NCBI RefSeq assembly: GCF_021531315.1
Contig: NZ_JAFBIQ010000002.1
Location: 155,699 to 219,698, forward strand
Reading direction: 5' to 3'
DNA from: Oscillibacter valericigenes
GTDB lineage: Bacteria > Bacillota > Clostridia > Oscillospirales > Oscillospiraceae
Length of the DNA: 64,000 nt
Shown here: piece by piece, positions 1-6,662 of the stretch
Layout: the number at the start of each line of letters is the position of its first letter
How positions within the stretch are numbered: the stretch's first letter is position 1
Notes under the pieces: model-generated
The model's database searches: none
What the model was told of the DNA's origin: nothing
Seen by the model: the letters and a program-made list of their open reading frames with translations, nothing else
Made by a program: the position numbers and the translations under genes

Positions 1-1
1 C

Positions 2-349
2 CGCAGCGCCAGCGGCTTGTTCTGGGAGTATCAGGCGGATCAGCGGGACTGCGCGCTCTGTCCGCTGCGGGACAAATGTCTGCGCGAGGACGACAAACGC
101 GGGGCACGAAAGGTGTCCGTCAGTTACTTTGCGGCGGACCGCCAGCGCAGCCTGGAGCGCCGCCGCGAGCCTGCTTATCGGGAGGCGCTGAAACTGCGGC
201 AGGTCTGGTGCGAGGGCTCATTTTCCGCGCAGAAGCGCGAGCACAACTTAGCGCGCGTTTTGCGACGAGGCTTAGAGGCAGCGGAGGATCACTGCCTCTT
301 GTCTGCGACCGCATTGAACCTGAAGAGGATGATAAAACACACCGGATGA
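2..349 (+). CDS. IS1182-family transposase, C-terminal part (cut by window edge)
   Basis: The frame is open to the left edge, so only the last ~115 codons are seen. A cysteine cluster (DCALCPLRDKC) is followed by a tail with the pattern of the DDE_Tnp_1_6 C-terminal domain: a basic stretch, RRGLEAAEDHCLL and then ALNLKRMIKH, which resembles the RGLxKVxxxxLLxxxxxNLKR signature of IS1182-family transposases. The protein would cut and rejoin insertion-sequence DNA. The stop codon at 347-349 lies inside an 11-bp direct repeat that marks the insertion point of the next element. The original transcription terminator of this gene is now split off to 4176-4197. Whether the missing N-terminal part is intact cannot be judged. 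Confidence 0.75.
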   Translation, partial: RSASGLFWEYQADQRDCALCPLRDKCLREDDKRGARKVSVSYFAADRQRSLERRREPAYREALKLRQVWCEGSFSAQKREHNLARVLRRGLEAAEDHCLLSATALNLKRMIKHTG

Positions 350-355
350 CGCCAG
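345..355. repeat. Target-site duplication, left copy
   Basis: GATGACGCCAG here is repeated in the same orientation at 4173-4183, immediately outside the terminal inverted repeats. It overlaps the stop codon of the IS1182 transposase. Confidence 0.8.
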
Positions 356-388
356 CAACACTGTTAAGATAAGAAAATCCGTTAGCAA

Positions 389-434
389 AAAAAGCTCCCC
401 CGTCCATTTCAGAGGAAGTGGACGGGGGAGCTTT
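389..434 (-). terminator. Terminator of the LysM gene
   Basis: A perfect 16-bp stem (391-406 with 419-434) with a 12-nt loop is followed, in the leftward direction, by a run of seven U. It lies about 30 bases behind the LysM gene stop. The stem is symmetrical enough to also stop rightward transcription entering from the IS1182 gene. Confidence 0.85.
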
Positions 435-461
435 ACTTATTTCTATTGTTTCCTGTTGTAC

Positions 462-1322
462 TTACTTCACGGGCAGGACAATGACCTGTCCCTCGTAAAT
501 GGTGTTGGCGTTCACAAGACGGTCGGCGTTGCGCTCGAAAATGGTCTTGTACTTCATCACATCGCCATAGGTCGCCTTGGCAATAGCGCCCAGCGTATCG
601 CCAGCCTTGACCGTATAGAGGGTTTCGCCGCTGGCGGCAGCAGGAGCGTTGATGCGGGCAACCTTACCCAGCGTTTCGGGCAGAACAAGCGTTGCGCCCT
701 CCGTCAGCTTTGCACCCTTGTTGGCCTTGTAAAGCTCACTCCACACGCCATAAGTACCGTAGTTGTTCAGCGCGATCGTGCCGTAAGTATCGCCTTTCTT
801 CACGGTGTAAGTGCCAGCGGCAGCGGGCGCTGCGGGCTGCGTGGGAGCAGCAGGCTGTGCGGGAGCAGCAGGCTGCGTGGGAGCGGTAGGCTGCGCGGGC
901 GCAGTAGGCTGCTCGTCCACACTGCCCAGCTTGATATAGGTCTTGCCATACTCAACCACGAAAAGAGCACCGGCGGGGAAATTGGTGAAAATATCATCAA
1001 CAGCACCCGTCTTGATTTCCGCCCCCATGTAATCCTCGCCATAGCCGTCCTCGGTCAGCTCGGAAAGCGTAAACATGGAGTCGCCCGTAACCGTTACGGA
1101 AGAACCGGGCTTCACGGTAATCATGGTAACATTCTGGTTCGTATATTCTTCGCTGTCGTAGTCCCACGCCTTGATGGTTTCCGTAGCAACGGCGGCAGCA
1201 TCGAATTTCAAGGTCGTATACTCGTTAGACCATGTATAGCTGGTGTAGTTGGCTGCAAACGCGGGGACAGACAATGCCACGCAAAGGATAAGCGCGAGGG
1301 AAAGGCTTAAAATCTTTTTCAT
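462..1322 (-). CDS. Secreted protein with two LysM domains
   Basis: A 286-aa protein with a clear signal peptide ([14 protein letters not shown], ending near AFAA), a ~100-aa unassigned N-terminal region, a Pro/Ala/Thr/Gln linker built of PTAPTQP and PAAPAQP-type repeats (about residues 138-168), and two LysM modules (about 171-222 and 233-286, starting YTVKKGDT and YTVKAGDT). LysM modules bind GlcNAc-containing glycans such as peptidoglycan, so the protein is probably cell-wall attached. No catalytic domain is visible. It lies inside the IS4-type transposon and so appears to be a passenger gene. The ATG at 1322 follows an AGGAAG-like site. Confidence 0.8.
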   Translation of the reverse strand: MKKILSLSLALILCVALSVPAFAANYTSYTWSNEYTTLKFDAAAVATETIKAWDYDSEEYTNQNVTMITVKPGSSVTVTGDSMFTLSELTEDGYGEDYMGAEIKTGAVDDIFTNFPAGALFVVEYGKTYIKLGSVDEQPTAPAQPTAPTQPAAPAQPAAPTQPAAPAAAGTYTVKKGDTYGTIALNNYGTYGVWSELYKANKGAKLTEGATLVLPETLGKVARINAPAAASGETLYTVKAGDTLGAIAKATYGDVMKYKTIFERNADRLVNANTIYEGQVIVLPVK

Positions 1323-1440
1323 GTTTTGGACTTCCTTTCATATTTTGCCGTTGTGCCGCTTCTCCCTCTCTTTGCTCCTTCCCTTTGGGCTTTTCTCCCT
1401 GCGGCACAACACAAAATCATATCAAAGTCAGCCCACATAT

Positions 1441-1539
1441 TTCCGACCAGCCGCCCACAGGGACGGGGAACATTCCCCGTCCGTGGGCGCTGTCGGAAAC
1501 ATAAAAAGGCGGTGTTGAGCGTATGCCTCAACACCGCCT
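1441..1539. repeat. Two strong hairpins in the LysM-transposase spacer
   Basis: 1441-1498 folds into a long imperfect stem with a near-perfect core (GACGGGGA / TCCCCGTC). 1507-1539 is a perfect 13-bp inverted repeat with a 7-nt loop. Neither has a clear U tract. They occupy the gene-free stretch 1323-2192 of the transposon. Function unknown; they could be structured RNA or protein-binding palindromes. Confidence 0.5.
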
Positions 1540-1589
1540 GACTGTTTATCAATCAAAGCGAAACACCGCCCCATTCCGGCGAATTTTTC

Positions 1590-1618
1590 TTGCAAAAGAA
1601 ATACTGCGCCTGTATAAT
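1590..1618 (+). promoter_or_regulatory. Orphan sigma-70-type promoter
   Basis: TTGCAA (1590-1595), a 17-base spacer and a perfect TATAAT (1613-1618). No open frame follows; instead a hairpin-rich stretch follows, so it may drive a small RNA. Confidence 0.5.
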
Positions 1619-1624
1619 GAGACT

Positions 1625-1715
1625 TACGGTGCGGTAAAACCGTGGTGTTGAGTGCCTGTATCACTCATCATCGGAGCATAGCGGGTTGCCGCCCGCTATG
1701 CTCTGCCGCTATTTA
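1625..1715 (+). ncRNA. Candidate small RNA inside the transposon
   Basis: Starting about 7 bases after the TATAAT box, the sequence has a small stem (ACGGT / ACCGT) and then a perfect 12-bp hairpin at 1674-1703. No convincing start codon with a ribosome binding site follows. The 3' end is a guess because the U tract after the hairpin is weak. This is inference from promoter plus structure only. Confidence 0.3.
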
Positions 1716-2192
1716 TGTTTCCGCTCCTAATTTTACCCTAACATTTTAAGAATTGCAATACCTTTTTCGACAGGATATCGTTGAACAGCCACTTTCTTAC
1801 ACATGGGAGAAAGCGGCTGTTTTGCCTTAACGGGCGAGACTGTCTGCATTTTTCAAAAAAGGCACGGGGACACTTTTTTGCGTTCCCTGATTTTTTGATA
1901 CAGTAAATAATCTTGTTGAGATTTGTGTTTAGACCTTCCTCTGTTGCGGCTTTTCAAAATATGCGTCGATTTTTTGACAGTATCACGACTTGTTGAAAAA
2001 TGAGAACGACATACCAGCCTAAAGCAAAGATACATTACTATTTTTGCAATTTTATAGTGCTGTTAAGTAGGCGGCACATTTATTTTTCTGAAAATGCCGC
2101 TTTTCAGCTCACAAAACGGTCTTTTACAAAAAAATATGGCACAGGGCTGGCATTTCAAAATACCAGCCCCGTGCCTTTTTCTGTCTATGATG

Positions 2193-3505
2193 CTACGCCG
2201 ATGTTCGATAGGTGAACGCGACAAAGGTCTTTGGTTTGAGTGTTCCGCGCTCTGCTTTTCGTCCCTTTTTGTTGGAGTAGGTGTACTTGGAAATATCCTG
2301 CAAGAGCTTTTCGCCGCTTGCGTTGGGTGTTCGGTAAAAATCGCGGCACAGGTCGGTTGCATCCTTGAAAGAAATTCTGACCTCATTCTGCGTTCCGCTG
2401 CTTTTCCCGATTGCCACGGCACGGCAAATCAAAGAGGTAAAGTTAAAAAACGTCAGTTTCGCGTATAACTCCTGAAGCGCACAACCGTCAGAACGCCCGT
2501 GCAGAAATTTCAGCTCCGTTTTATTTTTCAGAGCGTCAAAGCCCTGCTCGATACGCCAGCGCAGACTGTAAATCTTCTCCATTTCCTCAACAGGAAATTC
2601 ATCACGCGGGAGATTTGTCAACAGTGTTTCGTAGTGGCCGCTGCTGCCGATTTCAAACCGCACAACACGGCAGTTAATCGTGTGTGGCGCAAGGAAGTCA
2701 AAGCGCGTTACCCGCGTTTTTTCCGATAGCGTTTTCCCTTTTCGGCTGCCTGTGTTCAAATACACCCAGCCGCTTTCTTTGTCGATGTTCCGCTGAGAGG
2801 TCGTGACCGTGACGGAAAATGGCTCGTCCAGCGTTTCCAGCGGTAGGCGCTGAATATCTCGCAAAGCCGCTTTGCCTTGTTTTACGCGCAGGACAAAGAA
2901 AAGGTTTGGAATGTTGCAGCAGTGGGCTATGGTGTTATAGCTTTCATAGCCCCTGTCCATGACTAAGATGGTTGGCTCTGTAAATTTGCGCCGATAAATC
3001 AACGCCAGCAGTTGCCCCTGTTCGTCCCGCCCCATAGCGCAATCTATGAAAATGGAATTGTTGATGTCGTGAATAACATTCGCGTGCAGAGCATTGTATC
3101 CACGCGGGTTAGTGGGCGTTATGATAAAACTGCTAGAGTTTGGATTCCGAAAGACAGGCAGCTCCGTCCCATCTATTGCCCACAGGCGGTACTTGTCATG
3201 AAACCGCTGCTGCGTCGGCTGTCACAGCGGCGATTGAAGTTTTGCCACACTTCATAAAAGGCGCGTGGAGAAATGCCCTTGCGCCGCTGCGATAACGCGC
3301 TCGGTGTCACATCGGCGTTGAACAAACGCAGTTCCTTGTTCAGCGAACCGCCGCTAAAACCAATGAGAAGCGAGATAATGTCAAAGGTCGTCAGCTTGCG
3401 GTTACGAGTGTAGGTGCGTAAGTCTCCGACATAGCCGCCGCAGGCGGCGGCTATGTCGGAGATGGCAGCGCGAAGCTGACGCTTGACGAGGTCGGGTGCG
3501 GTCAT
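2193..3505 (-). pseudogene. IS4-family transposase, frameshifted
   Basis: The two parts, 3505-3173 (N-terminal) and about 3215-2193 (catalytic), are in different frames. The downstream frame reads FHDKYRLWAIDGTELPVF before its first apparent Met at 3035, so the domain is continuous and only one base is out of register near 3200-3235. The total is 1313 nt, two more than a multiple of three. Catalytic residues are visible: Asp in WAIDGTELP, Asp in LVMDRGYES, and the YREK signature as YSLRWRIEQGFDALKNK. It may be a dead gene or one using a programmed frameshift. The ATG at 3505 overlaps the stop of the preceding gene (ATGA). Confidence 0.8.
3423..3462. repeat. Perfect 18-bp inverted repeat in the transposase 5' end
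   Basis: 3423-3440 and 3445-3462 are exact reverse complements with a 4-base loop (CAGG). The hairpin would form in the transposase mRNA about 45-80 nt after the start codon, where it could restrain translation. Confidence 0.75.
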
Positions 3506-3855
3506 GCAAGCCTCCCGCCCGCGCCCGGCAGCAGCTTTTTGACGACTAAATCAAGGGCGTAATATATATACCCTATCGCATCGACGGTCGACATGACTGT
3601 GTCGCAGACCTCCACCTCTTCGCAAACGCCGTCACAAACTGCCACAACTTTAATGTGGCACTTCGTTTCACCATTGGCTGAAATAGTATCAAAGTCATCA
3701 GGGAAGTAAGCTGAGGAAGACAGCGCAAGCATCATGTTGGGGGAAGGAAAATCATCCACTTCGTCACTGTCATAGCTGAAATCATTCGTAAAAGTGATTG
3801 CTTCCATATCCTTGCCAAAAAGCGAAATCACACATAATAAACAAATTTTATTCAT
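3502..3855 (-). CDS. Small acidic protein of unknown function
   Basis: A 117-aa protein rich in Asp/Glu, with a short hydrophobic start (MNKICLLCVISLF), several cysteines, and a C-terminal segment VVKKLLPGAGGRLA. AGGAG lies 8 nt upstream of the ATG at 3855. Its stop overlaps the transposase start as ATGA, so the two are probably translated together. I recognise no domain. Being inside the transposon and upstream of the transposase, it could be a regulatory or accessory protein; that is inference. Confidence 0.5.
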   Translation of the reverse strand: MNKICLLCVISLFGKDMEAITFTNDFSYDSDEVDDFPSPNMMLALSSSAYFPDDFDTISANGETKCHIKVVAVCDGVCEEVEVCDTVMSTVDAIGYIYYALDLVVKKLLPGAGGRLA

Positions 3856-4151
3856 AAATATTTCTCCTATGTATCAAATTTATATAAAAAAACAAACGCA
3901 GCCGATTGCCCAAAGAACGCTTGGCATCAGCTCGTTTTCTTAAAAATCCTGTCAAATATATTATCCGGATGTCTCAGTTTGACATCTAAATGACCCGAAA
4001 AAGCGGGGAACATTCCTCCTTTCATTTTTACGGTAGCACATGGGGCGACATATGTCAAGAACTAATTTGCATTACTAATATGAAAATAAGTTCTAATAAC
4101 TCAAGTTAAATAAATGTGTAAAGGGAGAAAATCGAAGTTTTGTCCCCTTAC
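3856..4151. other. Gene-free right arm of the transposon
   Basis: AT-rich, with no open frame having a ribosome binding site. Probably holds the promoter for the leftward genes (transcription towards 3855). Nothing else seen. Confidence 0.4.
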
Positions 4152-4172
4152 TTTTCTTATCTTAACAGTGTT

Positions 4173-4183
4173 GATGACGCCAG
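4173..4183. repeat. Target-site duplication, right copy
   Basis: Second copy of GATGACGCCAG. It forms the left arm of a terminator that continues into the flanking DNA, showing that the flank was once continuous with position 355. Confidence 0.8.
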
Positions 4184-4197
4184 AGGGCGTCTTTTTT
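4176..4197 (+). terminator. Displaced terminator of the IS1182 gene
   Basis: GACGCC and GGCGTC form a short stem followed by seven T. The left arm is part of the target duplication, so this was the terminator of the transposase ending at 349 before the IS4-type element jumped in. Confidence 0.7.
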
Positions 4198-4436
4198 TGT
4201 TGGCAGGGCGGAACGGAGAGAGACTTTGTCAACAGCGCCGTATGATAGATCAAATATTGTTTTTTGTGGTTCGTAGGCTCCAAAAAGCCTTGTATTTACA
4301 GCGTTCCTAATGGGAAGCAATCATATGCTGCTATTATGCTGTTGATTTTTGCTCTGCTGCAAAGATTGCCGCAGATATTTTTAGAGTAAAATACGATACT
4401 GGTATTCTGCGTCTGTGTATTTTTGCGGGGGATCGG
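4198..4436. other. Gene-free spacer
   Basis: AT-rich stretch between the displaced terminator and the conjugative-element wreckage. No gene, promoter or repeat that I can support. Confidence 0.4.
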
Positions 4437-4615
4437 TCAAACAATTATGCACTGCTTATTTCTGCATACCTGATCCACGAACAGCTTTGGCGTGATGGAA
4501 GTGTATCGCTTGAACTCGTGAATGAAATGCGCCTGGTCGTAATAGCCAAGGTCCGCGACCGCATCCATCACCTTTGCGGCCTCAAGATACCGCAGAGCCG
4601 TCTGTATACGCCGAT
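4437..4615 (-). pseudogene. AraC-type regulator, C-terminal remnant
   Basis: The leftward frame reads IQTALRYLEAAKVMDAV, then VADLGYYDQAHFIHEFKRYT, then SITPKLF. This is the second helix-turn-helix of AraC-family regulators (GYxDxxxFxxxFKRxxGxTPxxF). The similarity begins abruptly near 4612, and the bases beyond belong to another remnant on the opposite strand, so only about 58 codons survive. It cannot bind effector and is probably dead. Confidence 0.6.
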
Positions 4616-4619
4616 GTTT

Positions 4620-4968
4620 TTTTATCCCTTCTCCAATGTCTATGAGGACGACCGGGTGTGTACGGGAAACAATGTGCTGCCCCGTTATAAAAAGCTTTCG
4701 GCGCTGAAAAACTTCCCCCGCTATCTGCTCGGCCTGCCGGATAACGATGATATGTTTGACCGCAGGCACAACCGCAAAGAGCTGGAGCACAAGGAGCTTA
4801 TGGAGCTTTTGAGGGACAAGGACCCCGCGTATTACTATACGGATATTCTTGTTCCAAACGGACGCACACTAAGGCAGACGGCATTTTCCGCTGCGACAAC
4901 ATGGTATATGATGATGCCGTGGATGTGCCCGAGTGCTGCCGCCGCGCCGAGGAGCTCTTTGAGCTCTA
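4620..4968 (+). pseudogene. Remnant of a conjugative-element protein (family unsure)
   Basis: One frame reads FSNVYEDDRVCTGNNVLPRY and continues to LVPNGRTL. A different frame then takes over with DGIFRCDNMVYDDAVDVPEC and ends AEELFEL at 4968. The change of frame near 4875 and the abrupt left edge at the AraC remnant mark a broken gene. The NVYEDxRVCxG start recalls PRTRC-B / prokaryotic E2-related proteins of mobile elements, but this is a weak resemblance from memory. Confidence 0.4.
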
Positions 4969-4969
4969 G

Positions 4970-5504
4970 GATCAGTCACGATCACGGACTCCGGAGCGCC
5001 GCTGCTGCTTCGCTGTGCGCAGCCCATGAGAAAGGGAATGATAAAGCCTCTGGACTTATAAGAGCCCGGAGCGCCGATACAGAGGATATTGTTGTTCTCA
5101 CCCGGCTTCATGCGGTGAGCGACATAGGAGGAATACCTGTCGGGGTCATCGGGATGCCTCTTGATGCGGCCGAGGAGCATCCCCGTAACCTCCCCGACGC
5201 CGCCGAGCTCCAAATGCTCGCCGAGCTCTCTTTTCGTCGCAAAGCCGGAGGTGCCGTGAGTCCCCTCCGGGAGAATGTCAAAGCCGCGCGGATCACGGGT
5301 AAAATGATAGCCGGAAAACCATTTGTAGCCCTTCCTTGTGAGCAGGCAAATCAAAAGGATGATCACAGCCGTCGTGCCAAGGCCGAAGGGAGTAAGCACC
5401 ACAAAGAAATTCTTGAAGGGGTTGAGCACCCAGATGCTCTCCACCTTCTCGCCGGTCATGTGAAATATGGATTCCTTTCCGAGCCGCAGGGAGTTGAGCA
5501 GCAT
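4970..5504 (-). pseudogene. Conjugal coupling protein (VirD4/TraG-like), internal fragment
   Basis: The leftward reading has a membrane segment (TTAVIILLICLL), then a P-loop GAPGSYKSRG in the position of the VirD4 Walker A, and IVTDP, the start of the Walker B block (VVTDPKGE). It stops making sense right after this at about 4975. The P-loop lacks the usual GSGKS lysine spacing (GSYKS), as in some ICE coupling proteins. The 5' end is fused to a TrbL-like remnant. In intact form this ATPase brings relaxosome DNA to the type IV channel. Confidence 0.6.
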
Positions 5505-5509
5505 CCCAT

Positions 5510-5836
5510 AAGCCCGATCTCGCAGATCTGCGGACTTGCCAGCAGGAGAAAGGAAAAAACAAAGCTCCGGGTAAAAAGCAGCTTTGGGGCCTCGCCTTCA
5601 AAGCCGAGGCCGGACATCATGCTTTTGAGCGCCTGAAAGACGAGATTGCCGATCAGAAGCGCCCATCCGACCGCCATAAGCACCTGTATGATGTCGTCCA
5701 TCACGGGAACATGGCTTTTCATGTACGCATAGTCCATGCTCATAATGTCCAGCAGCGCGGTCGAGAAATACTCCCAGCATTCCAGCACCAGCTCGTACGC
5801 CCACTCCGCAAAGCCTTGGAAAATCAGCTCAAGCAA
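5510..5836 (-). pseudogene. TrbL-like conjugal membrane protein, N-terminal fragment
   Basis: The first ~108 residues of a polytopic protein: MLELIFQGFAEWAYELVLEC, a Met-rich loop, then hydrophobic stretches VLMAVGWALLIGNLVF and FVFSFLLLASPQICEIGL. This order is typical of the TrbL/VirB6-like protein of Clostridia conjugative elements. The frame runs into unrelated coupling-protein sequence at about 5510, indicating an internal deletion. It lies 36 bases downstream of the pilin-like gene, consistent with one transfer operon. Confidence 0.5.
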
Positions 5837-5872
5837 TTTGGATACCCCCTTTGTGCCGGAGCGGTAATATCC

Positions 5873-6217
5873 TTATGGCGTCAAGGTCGCAAGCCCGCTG
5901 AACAGCGGGGCAACATAGGCGATGAATGCGCCGATGCCGTTGATGACAGCCCACGCAAGCCAAATACGCTTGAGCCAGTCCCATGCCTGATCAGTCTTTT
6001 GCTGGTTATTGGACAGCTTGGCTCCGATCACCGCGATCGCGGACATAAGGCCGGCCAGCACGGTGCTGATGCTGACGATCTTGGTGTAGACATCTACAAT
6101 GATCCGGTTTGCCACCGTCCACATATCCTCCACCGCGAGGGCGGGCGTTATCATTACGGCAACGACCAGCACAAGAGACAGGGCGGTGAGGTACATTTGA
6201 TAAAGTCTTTTTGTCAT
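5873..6217 (-). CDS. VirB2/TrbC-like conjugal pilin-type membrane protein
   Basis: 114 aa. A signal-like start (MTKRLYQMYLTALSLVLVVA) ends near ALAVEDM, followed by two hydrophobic helices (VSISTVLAGLMSAIAVIGA and IWLAWAVINGIGAFIAYVA) separated by a charged loop. This size and two-helix layout match VirB2/TrbC-type conjugation pilins found next to TrbL-like genes in Clostridia elements. The gene itself looks intact although the downstream transfer genes are broken. No invariant catalytic residue exists in this family, so the call rests on topology and neighbours. Confidence 0.55.
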   Translation of the reverse strand: MTKRLYQMYLTALSLVLVVAVMITPALAVEDMWTVANRIIVDVYTKIVSISTVLAGLMSAIAVIGAKLSNNQQKTDQAWDWLKRIWLAWAVINGIGAFIAYVAPLFSGLATLTP

Positions 6218-6283
6218 AGTCCATGCTCCTTATGAAAGCTACGGCAGCAGGCGGTTGCGTCCGCCTGCCGCCGCGCTTCCACA

Positions 6284-6336
6284 TCTTGTCTTGAAGTTGG
6301 GTATCTCATCTGATATAATCGGTTTCGTGAGATGAG
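6284..6336 (+). promoter_or_regulatory. Promoter with operator-like inverted repeat
   Basis: TATAAT at 6314-6319 is bracketed by CTCATCT (6305-6311) and AGATGAG (6330-6336), an inverted repeat centred on the -10 box; a TTGAAG at about 6291-6296 could be the -35 box. A repressor bound there would block the next gene. Confidence 0.5.
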
Positions 6337-6347
6337 GTGAGATTGCT

Positions 6348-6611
6348 ATGATTTATACCAACGAAGAAGCCGCGATGATCGACGGCATGATCGGTACGCT
6401 CTTTGGCGGCGCGAATGTCGCGGAAAATGTGCGCGACGCATATCAGACCGTCCGTCGTCATCTCACGGAGGGCTCGTTAGATCAGAAGGACCTCAGCCGC
6501 ATCTCGGCAGCAGTTGATTTTGCGCTGAAAAATCAATTCTGCGACTCCTGCAGCAAGGAAAGTCAGCGCGTTTTGACAACGATCCTCATCAAAACCGTTT
6601 CCTCAACTTGA
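6348..6611 (+). CDS. Small protein of unknown function
   Basis: 87 aa, soluble, mostly helical by composition, with two cysteines close together (FCDSCSK). GAGGTGA lies at a good distance before the ATG at 6348, and a consensus promoter with a possible operator lies upstream. It is the only rightward gene in this accessory block, standing between the pilin-like gene and the adhesin gene. I recognise no family. The tight promoter-operator arrangement suggests regulated expression. Confidence 0.6.
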   Translation: MIYTNEEAAMIDGMIGTLFGGANVAENVRDAYQTVRRHLTEGSLDQKDLSRISAAVDFALKNQFCDSCSKESQRVLTTILIKTVSST

Positions 6612-6625
6612 ACCCGTTTCAAACG

Positions 6626-6660
6626 AGAGTGGCGACAGCAAAAAGCTGCCGCCACTCTTT
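6626..6660. terminator. Bidirectional terminator
   Basis: A 14-bp stem (6626-6639 with 6645-6658, one mismatch), AAAAA loop, with T runs on both sides. It serves the small gene on the left and the adhesin gene, whose stop codon is only three bases away. Confidence 0.8.
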
Positions 6661-6662
6661 TG

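Larger units (their letters stand above)
356..4172. mobile_element. IS4-type transposon with passenger genes, 3.8 kb
   Basis: The 21 bases at 357-377 recur as an exact reverse complement at 4152-4172. Directly outside lie direct copies of GATGACGCCAG (345-355 and 4173-4183). This is the signature of one transposition event: terminal inverted repeats plus an 11-bp target duplication. If the element is removed, the outer sequences join into a normal rho-independent terminator directly behind the IS1182 gene. Inside are an IS4-type DDE transposase (frameshifted), a small acidic protein and a secreted LysM protein. IS231-like members of the IS4 family make 10-12 bp target duplications, which fits. 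The last base differs between the two ends (one extra C at 356). Confidence 0.8.
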
